DNA of 64,000 nt, taken from NCBI RefSeq assembly GCF_003315345.1, contig NZ_QNRO01000006.1:1-64000 (forward strand), written 5' to 3'. Below, one piece after another: positions 34,649 to 44,227 of this stretch. Below the pieces are notes generated by a model. That model saw nothing but the letters and a program-made list of their open reading frames with translations. It was not told the DNA's origin and did no database searches. Numbering within the stretch: position 1 is the first letter of the stretch; the number at the start of each line of letters is the position of its first letter. This DNA comes from Marinobacter pelagius (lineage in GTDB: Bacteria > Pseudomonadota > Gammaproteobacteria > Pseudomonadales > Oleiphilaceae). The translations under genes and the position numbers were made by a program.

Positions 34649-35649
34649 GCGAATCGAACGACGGATCGAACGGAGCCGTGCCTGAAGTTCAGAGAAACCA
34701 GCATCCCGCTGCCGTTTTCCTGCGCGGCATGGCCATGGGCGCAGCCGATATCGTTCCGGGCGTGTCGGGTGGCACCATTGCATTTATCACCGGCATCTAT
34801 TTCCGGCTGCTGGAAGCCATCAATGCCGTCCCGGTTGCTGTTTTTCGTGACCTGATCAAGGGACGGTTCCGGGCCTTCTGGGTGGCCTGTGACGGCACGT
34901 TTCTGGTCTGCCTGCTTGCGGGCATCCTGTCCAGCATAGTCACCCTGGCCTCGGCCATCAGCTTCGCCCTGGCCAACTATCCGATTCTGATCTGGAGCTT
35001 TTTCTTCGGGCTGATCGTGGCGTCTGTCTGGCACGTCGGCCGACAGGTGCGCCGATACCGTGTGTCCCTGTTGGTGCCGTTGATTGCAGGCATTGCGGTG
35101 GCCTGGTGGATTACCACCCTGTCCGGGGGGCAGCTCTCTCCGTCAGCCCTGGCATTTTTCGGTTCCGGCGCCCTGGCAATCTGCGCCATGATCCTGCCGG
35201 GGATTTCCGGGAGTTTCATCCTGGTGATTATCGGTATGTATGCGCCGGTTCTGGCCGCCATCAAGGCGGCGGATCTGAGCGTTCTGGTGTTGTTTATGGC
35301 CGGGTGCCTGGTCGGGCTGCTGTCGATCGCACGGCTGATAACCTGGGCCTTCCATCATTTTCACGACATGGTGCTGGCGCTGTTGACCGGTTTCATGATC
35401 GGGGCTCTGAACAAGGTCTGGCCCTGGAAGGAGGTTCTCAGCTGGCGCACCAACAGTTCGGGAGAGCAGGTGCCCCTGAACGAGGTCAGTATTGCTCCGG
35501 CGACTTTTGAACAGCTGGCCGGGCAGGATCCCCAGGTGCCCATGGCGCTGTTGATGGCTTTGGCCGGGTTGCTTTTGGTGCTGGCAATTGAATGGATCGG
35601 AAATCGAAAAGTGTTACCTGACGCACAGAATCAGTGTTCCCCAAGGTAA
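34645..35649 (+). CDS. DUF368 membrane protein (PopT-like undecaprenyl phosphate translocase)
   Basis: 334 residues with about eight to ten membrane segments. The family signature is AADIVPGVSGGTIAFITGIY near residues 33-52, repeated in altered form as MILPGISGSFILVIIGMY, which reveals an internal duplication. DUF368 proteins (PopT) have been shown in other bacteria to recycle undecaprenyl phosphate across the cytoplasmic membrane for envelope polymer synthesis; the assignment here is by family. The GTG start overlaps the pcm stop. Its insertion between pcm and nlpD departs from E. coli and Pseudomonas order. Confidence 0.88.
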   Translation: MSESNDGSNGAVPEVQRNQHPAAVFLRGMAMGAADIVPGVSGGTIAFITGIYFRLLEAINAVPVAVFRDLIKGRFRAFWVACDGTFLVCLLAGILSSIVTLASAISFALANYPILIWSFFFGLIVASVWHVGRQVRRYRVSLLVPLIAGIAVAWWITTLSGGQLSPSALAFFGSGALAICAMILPGISGSFILVIIGMYAPVLAAIKAADLSVLVLFMAGCLVGLLSIARLITWAFHHFHDMVLALLTGFMIGALNKVWPWKEVLSWRTNSSGEQVPLNEVSIAPATFEQLAGQDPQVPMALLMALAGLLLVLAIEWIGNRKVLPDAQNQCSPR

Positions 35650-35854
35650 CAAAGACGACCGGCACGTAACTTGGATTGCCTCTGGAAATATGCAATAAAT
35701 TAGCGAGTTACTATAAAAACTTTAGAATCTGGATTGATCCTTCGGTATTTTTAGACGGATTTTTCATAACTGGGGCAATTTTATTCCTGTGAGATTTTTG
35801 CGTGGGCTCGTCAATGCCGCCCGGTCGGCCTTCCCGCGGTTCCACCCAGGTGCC

Positions 35855-36652
35855 ATGCCCCAGCCTCGTTTCCTTAAAATGCTCCTGGTCGCACTGGGCG
35901 TGGTTGCGCTCACGGCCTGCAACACTTCGGCAATCTACCAGGACGATCTCTACAACCCGCCCGTGTACTGGGGACGACATGTCGTTCAGCCCGGTGAAAC
36001 CCTCTACCGGATTGCCTGGCAATATGGCCGCGATTACCGGGAACTCGGCAGCGCCAATGGCATCGGACCTCCCTGGACCATCAAGCCCGGCCAGGTCCTT
36101 CGTCTGGACCTTCGCGGAACTGTCACATCTTCGAGCCAGAATAGTCAGAAACAGAGGGTTGCTGCGACTCCGTCCAGGGCTGCGCCTCCGACGCCGACAC
36201 CTGAATCGGCCCCCAGGCCGAAAGTTACCAGGCCGGCAGCAGCCGGTGACTCCCTGGACAAACGTTCGCAGACCGTGGCCAGTGTCAGCTGGCGCTGGCC
36301 ACACGCTGGCACCGTAATTGCAGGATATTCAACATCCGGAAAAGTCAATAAAGGTATTGATATTGCCGGAAAAGCCGGTGATGCTGTGAAAGCGGCGGCC
36401 AGGGGAAATGTGGTCTACGCCGGTAACGGGTTGCTTGGTTACGGCAACCTCATTATCGTGAATCACAACGAGCACTATTTGAGTGCTTACGCCCACAACC
36501 GGAAGATTCTGGTGCAGGAAGGGGAGGACGTTAACGCCGGACAGGTGATCGCAGAGCTCGGGAGCAGCGGTGCGGAACGACCCATGTTGCATTTTGAAAT
36601 CCGGAAGAATGGCAACCCCGTCGATCCACTCCATTACCTGCCACCCCGCTAG
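35855..36652 (+). CDS. nlpD: Murein hydrolase activator NlpD (LysM-M23 lipoprotein)
   Basis: A lipoprotein that activates a septal amidase during cell division. A short signal peptide ends in LTAC (Cys at 22). A LysM domain follows (VVQPGETLYRIAWQYG to IKPGQVLRLD, about 43-85), then a Pro/Ala-rich linker (about 90-140), then a C-terminal M23/LytM domain (GTVIAGYSTSGKVNKGIDI to HFEIRKNG). The LytM metal-binding residues are incomplete: the first His and the Asp of the HxxxD motif read NKGIDI, as expected for non-catalytic NlpD. A GTG at 35789 would add 22 residues; the ATG at 35855 gives a standard lipoprotein signal. Confidence 0.88.
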   Translation: MPQPRFLKMLLVALGVVALTACNTSAIYQDDLYNPPVYWGRHVVQPGETLYRIAWQYGRDYRELGSANGIGPPWTIKPGQVLRLDLRGTVTSSSQNSQKQRVAATPSRAAPPTPTPESAPRPKVTRPAAAGDSLDKRSQTVASVSWRWPHAGTVIAGYSTSGKVNKGIDIAGKAGDAVKAAARGNVVYAGNGLLGYGNLIIVNHNEHYLSAYAHNRKILVQEGEDVNAGQVIAELGSSGAERPMLHFEIRKNGNPVDPLHYLPPR

Positions 36653-36859
36653 CCCTCACGCAAGCAGCCAGGATCGCTGTTGCAAACCTGAAGCCCGGCA
36701 CTGACAGAAACCGCGTACGACAAAACAACAAGAATGATCCGGCCTGATTTTGGCCAAACAACAAATGTCCTGAATAAAACGAAGACGAATGAAGCAGAGT
36801 CCGGGATAAGAAGAAGTATCGGACCTTCCACAGGATTATTGAGAGGCGGGGCAAGAAAC

Positions 36860-37849
36860 ATGTCAGCAGAGCAAGAAGACATCATTGTTGATCGTGTCGA
36901 GGATCTGGACGATTCCGAGGATCAGGTGCTAGCAGAAGACAAAGTTGAAAAGGAGTCGGCGGACAGCGCCGATGAAGAGGAAATCTCCACTCAGGGACGG
37001 TACTTCACCAGCCAGAAGCAGCTGGACGCAACCCAGCTTTATCTCAACGAAATCGGTTTTTCACCCCTCCTGACGCCGGAAGAGGAAGTCTACTTCGCCC
37101 GTCTCGCCCGCAAAGGCGAGGAGTCAGGTCGGAAGCGCATGATTGAAAGCAACTTGCGCCTGGTAGTCAAGATCGCCCGCCGGTACGTCAATCGAGGTCT
37201 TACCCTGCTTGATCTGATCGAAGAGGGTAACCTGGGCCTGATCCGTGCGGTCGAGAAGTTCGATCCGGAGCGCGGCTTCCGGTTCTCCACCTATGCCACC
37301 TGGTGGATCCGTCAGACTATTGAACGGGCCATCATGAACCAGACCCGGACGATCCGCCTGCCGATCCATGTGGTAAAGGAACTCAACCTGTACCTGCGTG
37401 CGGCCCGGGAGCTGACCCAGAAGCTGGATCATGAGCCTTCTGCGGAAGAAATCGCCCAGATGGTTGATAAGCCCGCGTCGGACGTGAAGCGCCTGCTGGG
37501 CCTCAATGAGCGGGTTGCCTCCATGGACACCCCGATCGGTGCTGGCGGTGAGAAATCCCTGCTGGATACTGTCGCAGACGAAGGCGCCTCGGATCCGGCG
37601 GACTTGCTGCAGGACAACAACATGTGTTCCTGCCTCGAGAAGTGGATTGACCAGCTCAGCGACAAGCAGCAGGAGGTGCTTTCCCGCCGCTTTGGTCTGC
37701 GCGGCTATCCGGTGAGTACCCTTGAGGAAGTCGGTCAGGAAATCGGGCTGACCCGCGAGCGGGTACGTCAGATCCAGGTGGAGGCGCTTCGTCGCCTTCG
37801 CGAAATCCTGGAAAAGGAAGGCCTCTCCGGTAATCTGCTGTTCCAGTAA
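36860..37849 (+). CDS. rpoS: RNA polymerase sigma factor RpoS
   Basis: Master sigma factor for stationary phase and general stress. 329 residues, as usual. Acidic N-terminal region, then sigma-70 region 1.2 ([19 protein letters not shown]), region 2 ([32 protein letters not shown]), region 3, and region 4 with the helix-turn-helix ([19 protein letters not shown]). The frame runs back to 36734, but [11 protein letters not shown] at 36860, with a GGGGCAAG tract upstream, is the family N-terminus. As in Pseudomonas and E. coli, a main promoter probably lies inside nlpD. Confidence 0.97.
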   Translation: MSAEQEDIIVDRVEDLDDSEDQVLAEDKVEKESADSADEEEISTQGRYFTSQKQLDATQLYLNEIGFSPLLTPEEEVYFARLARKGEESGRKRMIESNLRLVVKIARRYVNRGLTLLDLIEEGNLGLIRAVEKFDPERGFRFSTYATWWIRQTIERAIMNQTRTIRLPIHVVKELNLYLRAARELTQKLDHEPSAEEIAQMVDKPASDVKRLLGLNERVASMDTPIGAGGEKSLLDTVADEGASDPADLLQDNNMCSCLEKWIDQLSDKQQEVLSRRFGLRGYPVSTLEEVGQEIGLTRERVRQIQVEALRRLREILEKEGLSGNLLFQ

Positions 37850-37871
37850 GCTCCACCGACGTCAGTAATCG

Positions 37872-37905
37872 AAAAGCTGGCCAATGACCTTGGCCGGCTT
37901 TTCTG
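37872..37905 (+). terminator. Terminator after rpoS
   Basis: AAAAGCTGGCCAA (37872-37884) pairs with TTGGCCGGCTTTT (37890-37902) with one G-T wobble, loop TGACC, followed by CTGTTTTC. Confidence 0.9.
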
Positions 37906-37943
37906 TTTTCATGCCTCGCAAATGAGAACCAGGTGGCGCTCTG

Positions 37944-37981
37944 CTGCCCGGGGTCGTTGTTAGAATGCGTTGACCGGGCAG
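37944..37981 (+). promoter_or_regulatory. Candidate promoter with flanking inverted repeat, upstream of the chalcone-isomerase-like gene
   Basis: An extended -10 element (TGTTAGAAT, hexamer TAGAAT at 37961-37966) lies between two arms, CTGCCCGGGGTC (37944-37955) and GACCGGGCAG (37972-37981), which pair apart from a two-base bulge. The arrangement resembles an operator over a promoter, but no convincing -35 box was found. Confidence 0.35.
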
Positions 37982-38049
37982 GATAGGGTGTCGAGCTCCG
38001 GTGACGAATGAAAACGCATTGAATAATAACGATGGAAAAGGAAAGGACT

Positions 38050-38625
38050 ATGAAGAAGGCTCTCTCATCAGGATTTGCATCCCTGATCCTCACAGCAATG
38101 TTATCCGGCCCTGCCTCGGCCCTGACCGTTGAAGGCGTCGATGTTCCCGAAACGTACCAGGCCATGGGCACCGAGCTTAAGCTCAATGGCGCCGGTACCC
38201 GTTCCAAGTGGTTCATGGACCTGTATGTGGGTGGTCTGTACGTTCCTGAGAGTATCAGTGACGGCGAGGCGGTGATCAACGCCGACGAACCCCAGGCCAT
38301 TACCCTCCATATCATCTCGGGGATGATCACCAGCGAACGTATGACCGAAGCGACACTTGAGGGCTTCAAGGCCTCGACCGATGGCAACATGGCACCGGTT
38401 CAGGATGACATTGACCAGTTCATGGCCGTGTTCCAGGAAGAGATCAAGGAAGGCGATGTGTTTGATCTGGTTTACCTGCCGGGAGAGGGCGTTCGGGTCC
38501 TGAAGAATGGCGAACTTCGGGATACCGTGGGTGATCTGGCGTTCAAGAAGGCGTTGTTCGGAATCTGGCTGTCCGACAAGCCGGCCCAGGAAAACCTGAA
38601 AGAGCGGATGTTGGGTCAGCGCTGA
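38050..38625 (+). CDS. Exported chalcone isomerase-like protein
   Basis: 191 residues with a Sec signal peptide (KKALSSGFASLILTAMLSGPASA, cleavage after about residue 24). The mature domain is of the chalcone-isomerase-like type: TVEGVDVPETY, KLNGAGTRSKWFMDLYVGGLYV and the C-terminal ALFGIWLSDKPAQENLKERML are characteristic. Bacterial members are not flavonoid enzymes; their ligand (possibly fatty acid) is unknown. AAGGA precedes the ATG at 38050; an in-frame ATG at 38032 would only lengthen the signal peptide. Monocistronic, between the rpoS terminator and a bidirectional terminator. Confidence 0.87.
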   Translation: MKKALSSGFASLILTAMLSGPASALTVEGVDVPETYQAMGTELKLNGAGTRSKWFMDLYVGGLYVPESISDGEAVINADEPQAITLHIISGMITSERMTEATLEGFKASTDGNMAPVQDDIDQFMAVFQEEIKEGDVFDLVYLPGEGVRVLKNGELRDTVGDLAFKKALFGIWLSDKPAQENLKERMLGQR

Positions 38626-38648
38626 TCCTCAGCCGCTGAAATGGCATT

Positions 38649-38685
38649 AAAAAGCCGGCGTACCCGCCAGGGAGCGTCGGCTTTT
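38649..38685. terminator. Bidirectional terminator between the CHI-like gene and nth
   Basis: AAAAGCCGGCG (38650-38660) pairs with CGTCGGCTTTT (38675-38685), one G-T wobble. T runs follow on the plus strand and, read on the minus strand, after the other arm. It serves two convergent genes. Confidence 0.85.
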
Positions 38686-38704
38686 CTGTTTCCGGAGCGG
38701 GGGA

Positions 38705-39343
38705 TCAGAGGTAGTCCCGCTTCTGTTTGAACTCGCACAAATCCTCGATGATGCAGGCGCCACATTTGGGCTTGCGGGCGGTGCAGGTGTAACGGCCGTG
38801 GAGGATGAGCCAATGATGGGCATCCAGGAGGAATTCCTTCGGGACCAGGCGCAACAGTCGCTTTTCCACTTCCAGGACGTTTTTCCCCGGTGCAATTCCT
38901 GTGCGGTTCGATACCCGGAAAATATGGGTATCCACGGCCATGGCCATGTGACCGAAGGCGGTGTTGAGCACCACGTTCGCGGTCTTGCGTCCGACACCGG
39001 GCAGGGCCTCGAGATCCTCACGCTTCTCCGGGACCCGGCCGCCATGCTTTTCGATCAGGATCCTGCAGGTCTTGATGACGTTCTCGGCCTTGCTGTTGAA
39101 CAGGCCAATGGTCTTGATGTATTCCTTGAGCCCGTCCACGCCCAGCGCCAGGATTGCCTCCGGGGTGTTGGCCACCGGGAATAGCTTGTCGGTGGCCTTG
39201 TTGACGCCCACGTCCGTAGCCTGAGCCGAGAGAATCACGGCAATCAGCAACTCGAACGGCGACGAGTAGTTCAGCTCCGTGGTCGGGTTGGGGTTGGCAT
39301 CCCGCAGCCGGGTAAAGATTTCGATACGTTTTTGCTTGTTCAT
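38705..39343 (-). CDS. nth: Endonuclease III
   Basis: Base-excision repair glycosylase/AP lyase removing oxidised pyrimidines. 212 residues. The helix-hairpin-helix LPGVGRKTANVV holds catalytic Lys120, and Asp138 follows in AMAVDTHIFRV, both at the E. coli numbers. The C-terminal 4Fe-4S cluster has spacing C-x6-C-x2-C-x5-C (CTARKPKCGACIIEDLC). It is the last gene behind rnfE (28 bases), the same rnf-nth order as in E. coli. Confidence 0.97.
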   Translation of the reverse strand: MNKQKRIEIFTRLRDANPNPTTELNYSSPFELLIAVILSAQATDVGVNKATDKLFPVANTPEAILALGVDGLKEYIKTIGLFNSKAENVIKTCRILIEKHGGRVPEKREDLEALPGVGRKTANVVLNTAFGHMAMAVDTHIFRVSNRTGIAPGKNVLEVEKRLLRLVPKEFLLDAHHWLILHGRYTCTARKPKCGACIIEDLCEFKQKRDYL

Positions 39344-39371
39344 CCGTCAGCAGTACTGCTCTGGTGTGGAT

Positions 39372-40088
39372 TCAGGAAACATTGCCAGTGACGCGGACAC
39401 GCTTGCTGCCACTGGTTGCGGGTTCCGGCGCTGCGGCCTTGCGCCTGGCCTCGAGTTGACTGTCGATGCCGTTCTTCAGGGCGATCAGCAGTCCCAGGCC
39501 TACAAAAGCGCCGGGAGGAAGCACCATGAACAGCATGTCCGGATAGTTTTCGAACGGGCGGACCACCCAATCGGCGGCCATGGGTCCCAACAGCAGGTTC
39601 ATGTCCGCAAACAGGGTGCCCTGGCCGATCAGTTCCCGCATTCCCCCCAGAACAATCAATACCGCAAGAAAACCCAGTCCCATCATGGTGCCATCAAGAA
39701 CCGCCGCCCCCGGGCTGTTCTTGGAGGCAAAGGCGTCTGCCCGACCCAGGATCGTGCAGTTGGTGACGATCAGGGGAATGAAGATACCCAGAATCTGGTA
39801 AAGCTCGTAGGTGTAGGCCTGCATCAGCAACTCGGCACAGGTGACGAACGAGGCGATAATCATCACAAACGCGGGTAACCGCACCGACTCGCCCACGAAG
39901 TTGCGAATAAGCGAAACCGCCAGGTTCGAGCCCATGAGTACCATCAGTGTGGCCAGGCCAAGGCCAATGGCATTGACCACAGTGCTGGTTACCGCCAGCA
40001 GGGGGCACAAACCCAGGACCTGAACCAGCGCCGGGTTGTTGTTCCACAGCCCGTCACGGATGATTTCTGCGGAGGTCTTGCTTGCCAT
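39372..40088 (-). CDS. rnfE: Rnf electron transport complex subunit E
   Basis: Integral membrane subunit of the ion-translocating ferredoxin:NAD+ oxidoreductase complex, homologous to RnfA and NqrD. 238 residues, about six membrane helices. Signature segments: [23 protein letters not shown], ending in Cys that binds the membrane iron centre, and [18 protein letters not shown] with the second Cys. The C-terminal tail after about residue 205 is polar. Encoded two bases after rnfG. Confidence 0.97.
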   Translation of the reverse strand: MASKTSAEIIRDGLWNNNPALVQVLGLCPLLAVTSTVVNAIGLGLATLMVLMGSNLAVSLIRNFVGESVRLPAFVMIIASFVTCAELLMQAYTYELYQILGIFIPLIVTNCTILGRADAFASKNSPGAAVLDGTMMGLGFLAVLIVLGGMRELIGQGTLFADMNLLLGPMAADWVVRPFENYPDMLFMVLPPGAFVGLGLLIALKNGIDSQLEARRKAAAPEPATSGSKRVRVTGNVS

Positions 40089-40090
40089 GA

Positions 40091-40726
40091 TCAGGACGTC
40101 TCCTCAAGTCGGTTCAGGATTTCCCGCCGATGCTGGCGGAAGTATATCAGAGACTTCTGGACCGCCTTGACGACGGCGCGGGGGGTGATGGTGGCTCCGG
40201 TGAACTGGTCAAACACACCACCGTTCTTCTTCACGTTCCAGTTTCTCGGTTCCGGGTTATCGAGGGATCGCCCCTCGAAACTGTAGATCCAGTCGGACTT
40301 CTTGGTCTCGATGCGGTCACCGAGGCCCGGTGTCTCCTTGTGGCTCACTACGCGCACCCCAAGCACGGTTCCCTGCAGATCGATGCCGACCAGTAACCGG
40401 ATGTTGCCGGAGTACCCGTCAGGGGCCACCACCGGCATGATGAAGCCCGTAGGTTCACCGTTTCTCCGGGCTACCCAGACGGTCACCGGGCCCTTGGTAG
40501 CAAGGCGGTCACTGGCCGGTAGCTGGACGGTATCGTTCAGCAGGTCGTTGTCATGCTGCGATTCCGGAATAATTTCAAACAGGGCCTTGGCCTCTGCCCG
40601 CGCGGCTTCTTCCTGGATGCGCTCCGCAGTGAGGGCCTGGGTCACGGCGATGGACCCGCCGGTGATGATGGCAAAGAGGCCCAGGCCGATGGCGCTGCGC
40701 CGAATGGATTGTGCCAGTGCAGCCAT
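40091..40726 (-). CDS. rnfG: Rnf electron transport complex subunit G
   Basis: Periplasmic flavoprotein subunit anchored by one N-terminal helix (about 12-30). FMN is covalently attached to a Thr in the TGAT motif (about Thr179, [11 protein letters not shown]). 211 residues. [16 protein letters not shown] is another family segment. Lies between rnfD (three bases upstream) and rnfE. Confidence 0.96.
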   Translation of the reverse strand: MAALAQSIRRSAIGLGLFAIITGGSIAVTQALTAERIQEEAARAEAKALFEIIPESQHDNDLLNDTVQLPASDRLATKGPVTVWVARRNGEPTGFIMPVVAPDGYSGNIRLLVGIDLQGTVLGVRVVSHKETPGLGDRIETKKSDWIYSFEGRSLDNPEPRNWNVKKNGGVFDQFTGATITPRAVVKAVQKSLIYFRQHRREILNRLEETS

Positions 40727-40729
40727 GTC

Positions 40730-41782
40730 TTACCCCTGATTCTTGCCAGGCAAACCGCGGCGGGCCTTGTGGTGGCCATAGGCGCGCGGTGGCGTGTAGT
40801 AATCGATAAATGGCACGGCGAAATTCATCAGCAGAACGCCGAATGCCACCGCATCCGGGTAATTACCCCAGGAACGGATGACGTAGATCAGCACGCCAAT
40901 GCCGGCTCCGTAGATCAGCTTGCCGTGGTGACTGGTTGCCGCCGAGACCGGATCGGTGGCGATGAAAAAGGCGCCCAGCATGGTACCACCCGCCAGCAGG
41001 TGCAGGGACAGGGGCGCGTACTGGTCGGGATTGGCACCGAAGGCCAGGCTCATGACAACCAGCCCGCCGAGAAAGCCTGCCGGGATATGCCAGGTGATAA
41101 TGCGCAGGAATACCAGTAGTAGACCGCCGGCCAGGAAGGCAGCGTTGACCCACTCCCAGCCCCTGGCGATGCCTTCGCCAAACGTTGGATGATTCAGAAC
41201 CTCGGCGGCCGTGTGGGAGCCGATCTTGTGTTTGTATTCGTCCAGGGGGGTGGCCATGGTCCAGCCGTCAATGGCGGTCTGGGAACCAGAGAAAATCCGG
41301 GCCAGGGTCTCACCAAATCCCGGCGCGCCCTGGAATAACATCGCCGCTTCGGCCCAGTTGGTGGTCATGGCGACCGGGAAAGAAATCAGCACCAGGGCGT
41401 AGCCCACCATGGCAGGATTGAAGGGGTTGGAACCCAGGCCGCCATAGAGTTGCTTGGCAATGATAATGGCAGTGATCACGGCAATGGTGGACACCCACCA
41501 GGGTGCAAACTGGGGCAGGGAGAGGCCCAGCAACAGGCCGGTAACGGCTGCCGTATTGTCCTTCAGGAAAAACGCCACCGGTTTGCCGCGGAGCTTCAGA
41601 AACGCAGCCTCGGAGGCGAGCGCGACGACGATACACCAGACCACGTTGATCAGGTTGCCCCAGCCAAAGAATACAGTCTGGGCAAGCAGCCCGGGTAATG
41701 CCGCGATGATGACCCAGAGCATGACCCGGGACGTCGGTCGGGCGTTGTGGGCGTGGGGTGATGACTGCTGAACAAGTGCCAT
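40730..41782 (-). CDS. rnfD: Rnf electron transport complex subunit D
   Basis: Integral membrane flavoprotein homologous to NqrB, about nine helices, 350 residues. The covalent FMN site is the Thr in [11 protein letters not shown] (about Thr178). [16 protein letters not shown] and [13 protein letters not shown] (N-terminus) are family segments. It probably forms part of the ion channel of the complex. Follows rnfC by 21 bases. Confidence 0.96.
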   Translation of the reverse strand: MALVQQSSPHAHNARPTSRVMLWVIIAALPGLLAQTVFFGWGNLINVVWCIVVALASEAAFLKLRGKPVAFFLKDNTAAVTGLLLGLSLPQFAPWWVSTIAVITAIIIAKQLYGGLGSNPFNPAMVGYALVLISFPVAMTTNWAEAAMLFQGAPGFGETLARIFSGSQTAIDGWTMATPLDEYKHKIGSHTAAEVLNHPTFGEGIARGWEWVNAAFLAGGLLLVFLRIITWHIPAGFLGGLVVMSLAFGANPDQYAPLSLHLLAGGTMLGAFFIATDPVSAATSHHGKLIYGAGIGVLIYVIRSWGNYPDAVAFGVLLMNFAVPFIDYYTPPRAYGHHKARRGLPGKNQG

Positions 41783-41803
41783 GGAGATCGGGCCTGGGCT
41801 CGG

Positions 41804-43633
41804 TTAATCGGATGTCTGGGATTCGGTGGTGCCGGCCAGGGCCTTGCGGGCGTCCGCCAGAGCCTGTTCGGCACGCTGTACGCGGTCGTGATTCTTGGCC
41901 ACCGCGCGCTCAAGCTTGTCGACATTGTCCGCCTGCTGGGCCTTGGCGTCATCCAGCATGCCCTGCATGTTATCCAGTTTGGATTTGGCCTGCTCCAGCT
42001 GTTTTTCCAGCGCTTCGATGTCGGGTTTCTCCTCGCTGGTGTTTGTCTGCGCACTGGCTTCCGGACTGGCTTTGGCGGTTTTGGCCTTCTTGCGCTCCAG
42101 TGCCTGCTGGACCAGCGCGGCCTTGGCGGCACGTTCGTCAACCGCCTCACCGGCCTCGGCGGCTTTTTCAGCCTCCGCCTGCTTTTTCGCCTGGGCTTCG
42201 GCAGCCGCTTTCGCACGCTCCTTACGCCGCTGCTCCTTCTCCTGTTGCTCCCGTTCCAGGCGGGCCTGCCGGGCCTCGAAACGCTCCCGGGCACGGTCGG
42301 CCTTGATCTGCTCGGCCCGCTGGACCCGGATCTCGCCCTTGGCGTAGCGATAATACTGCACCAGGGGAATCGAGCTGGGGCACACGTAAGAGCAGGCGCC
42401 GCATTCGATGCAATCGAACAGGTTCAGGTGTTCGGCCTTCTCGAATTCGCCGGATTTCGAATACCAGAACAGCTGCTGGGGCAGCAGCTCCATGGGGCAC
42501 ACTTCGGCACACTGGCCGCAGCGGATGCAGGGCTGTTCCGGTGGTGGCGCCGGTAATTCGGCCGCGGTGGCGGCGATCACGCAGTTGGTGGTCTTGGTCA
42601 CCGGGACTGCGGTGGTGGTCAGGGTGTAGCCCATCATGGGGCCCCCGAGCACCAGGCGGTTAACCTTCGACGATTCGAGGTTCGCCTGCTCCAGCAGGTA
42701 ATCGATGGGTGTGCCGATCAGCACCTCGAAATTGCCGGGTTCACGGACGGCCTCACCGGTAATGGTCACGATCCGGGAAATCAGCGGGCTGTCGTCAAAG
42801 ACCGCCCGGGAGACCGCAACGGCGGTACCGATGTTCTGGCACATGACGCCAATATCGGCCGGGATCCCGGCGCTTGGAACTTCCTGGCCGGTCAGGACCC
42901 TGATCAGTTGTTTTTCGCCGCCGGACGGGTACTTGGTCGGGATGACGGCAATCTCGATCTGTGTGCCTTCGCAGGCCTTTTGCATGGCCTCGATGGCCTG
43001 CGGCTTGTTGTCCTCGATGCCAATCACGCAGCGTTCCGGCCGCAGGATCCAGGCCATGACCTTCAGGCCGGCAACCACTTCGCCCGCCTTTTCCCGCATG
43101 GTCATGTCATCGGCGGTGATGTAGGGCTCGCACTCAGCACCGTTGAGAATCAGGGTGTCCACCTTGCGGTCCTTGGGCGGGCGCAGCTTGATATCGGTGG
43201 GGAAACCGGCGCCGCCCATGCCGGAAATGCCGGCCTCATGGATGATACCCAGCACCGTCTCCCGGTCCAGGCTGCGGTAATCCGACACAGGGTGCTGTTC
43301 CCGCCACTGGTCCTCGCCATCCGGTTTCAGGGTGATGCACCAGTCATTCATCCCCGAGGGGTGGGGGACCGGCAATTCGGCGATGCTCTCGATCACACCG
43401 GAGGTCGGGGCGTGAACAGGCACACCCATGCCAACACTGACATCGGCGATCTTCTGTCCCTTGAGCACCCGTTCGCCGACCTTTACGAGAGGTTCTGCCG
43501 GGTCACCAATGTGTTGTTGCAGCGGCAGCACCAGCCGCTCCGGTAACCCCGCGGTCCGGATCGGTCGGGAGGTGGATTGCTGCTTGTTCTCGGCCGGATG
43601 GATGCCGCCGGTGAAATCCCACAACTGAGTCAT
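41804..43633 (-). CDS. rnfC: Rnf electron transport complex subunit C
   Basis: Soluble NADH-side subunit, 609 residues. An RnfC N-terminal barrel and an NADH/FMN-binding Rossmann domain (GMGGAGFPTDIKL; LILNGAECEPYITADD) are followed by two 4Fe-4S clusters (CIRCGQCAEVCP and CIECGACSYVCP, about 375-430). Then comes a long charged coiled coil rich in Ala, Glu, Lys and Arg (about 440-600). The frame extends to 43690, but [13 protein letters not shown] at 43633 is the family start and overlaps the rnfB stop by one base (TGATG). Confidence 0.95.
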   Translation of the reverse strand: MTQLWDFTGGIHPAENKQQSTSRPIRTAGLPERLVLPLQQHIGDPAEPLVKVGERVLKGQKIADVSVGMGVPVHAPTSGVIESIAELPVPHPSGMNDWCITLKPDGEDQWREQHPVSDYRSLDRETVLGIIHEAGISGMGGAGFPTDIKLRPPKDRKVDTLILNGAECEPYITADDMTMREKAGEVVAGLKVMAWILRPERCVIGIEDNKPQAIEAMQKACEGTQIEIAVIPTKYPSGGEKQLIRVLTGQEVPSAGIPADIGVMCQNIGTAVAVSRAVFDDSPLISRIVTITGEAVREPGNFEVLIGTPIDYLLEQANLESSKVNRLVLGGPMMGYTLTTTAVPVTKTTNCVIAATAAELPAPPPEQPCIRCGQCAEVCPMELLPQQLFWYSKSGEFEKAEHLNLFDCIECGACSYVCPSSIPLVQYYRYAKGEIRVQRAEQIKADRARERFEARQARLEREQQEKEQRRKERAKAAAEAQAKKQAEAEKAAEAGEAVDERAAKAALVQQALERKKAKTAKASPEASAQTNTSEEKPDIEALEKQLEQAKSKLDNMQGMLDDAKAQQADNVDKLERAVAKNHDRVQRAEQALADARKALAGTTESQTSD

Positions 43634-44211
43634 CAGGCACTGGCTCCCTGGCGGTCGGTGGCAATGATGCCGGAACGCGGTGGCGTCCACGTCCAGGTGC
43701 GGATATCCGGTTCAATAGTCACCATGTCGATGCAGTCAACCGGGCAGGGTTCGACACAGAGATCACAGCCGGTGCATTCGCTTTCGATGACGGTGTGCAT
43801 GTGTTTCGCCGCGCCGAGGATCGCGTCAACTGGGCAGGCCTGGATGCACTTGGTGCAGCCGATGCACTCATCCTCGCGGATAACTGCCACGCGCCTGGCC
43901 TGCTCGACGCCGTGCTCGGCATCCAGCGGCTGGGGTTCGACGTCCAGCAGGTCGGCGAGGGCCTTGATGGTACTCTCACCGCCCGGAGGGCACTTGTTGA
44001 TAGCTTCGCCCTGGGCGATGGCTTCGGCGTAAGGGCGGCAACCGGGGAAGCCACACTGGCCGCACTGGGTCTGTGGCAACAGGGCGTCGATCTGGTCGAC
44101 CAGCGGATTGCCCTCAACCTTGAACCGCTCGGAGGCAAAGCCCAGCAGGCCGCCAAACACCACGGCCAGGGCCAACAGCACAGCAACGGCAATCAGAATG
44201 CCTGTCCACAT
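43633..44211 (-). CDS. rnfB: Rnf electron transport complex subunit B
   Basis: Ferredoxin-like subunit, 192 residues: an N-terminal membrane helix (about 4-25), the Fe-S motif domain with CGQCGFPGC and a distal Cys (NKCPPGG), then two 4Fe-4S ferredoxin clusters ([24 protein letters not shown]). It passes electrons between the soluble donor and the membrane core. Coupled to rnfC by TGATG. Confidence 0.96.
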   Translation of the reverse strand: MWTGILIAVAVLLALAVVFGGLLGFASERFKVEGNPLVDQIDALLPQTQCGQCGFPGCRPYAEAIAQGEAINKCPPGGESTIKALADLLDVEPQPLDAEHGVEQARRVAVIREDECIGCTKCIQACPVDAILGAAKHMHTVIESECTGCDLCVEPCPVDCIDMVTIEPDIRTWTWTPPRSGIIATDRQGASA

Positions 44212-44227
44212 AACAGCAATCGCTCCG

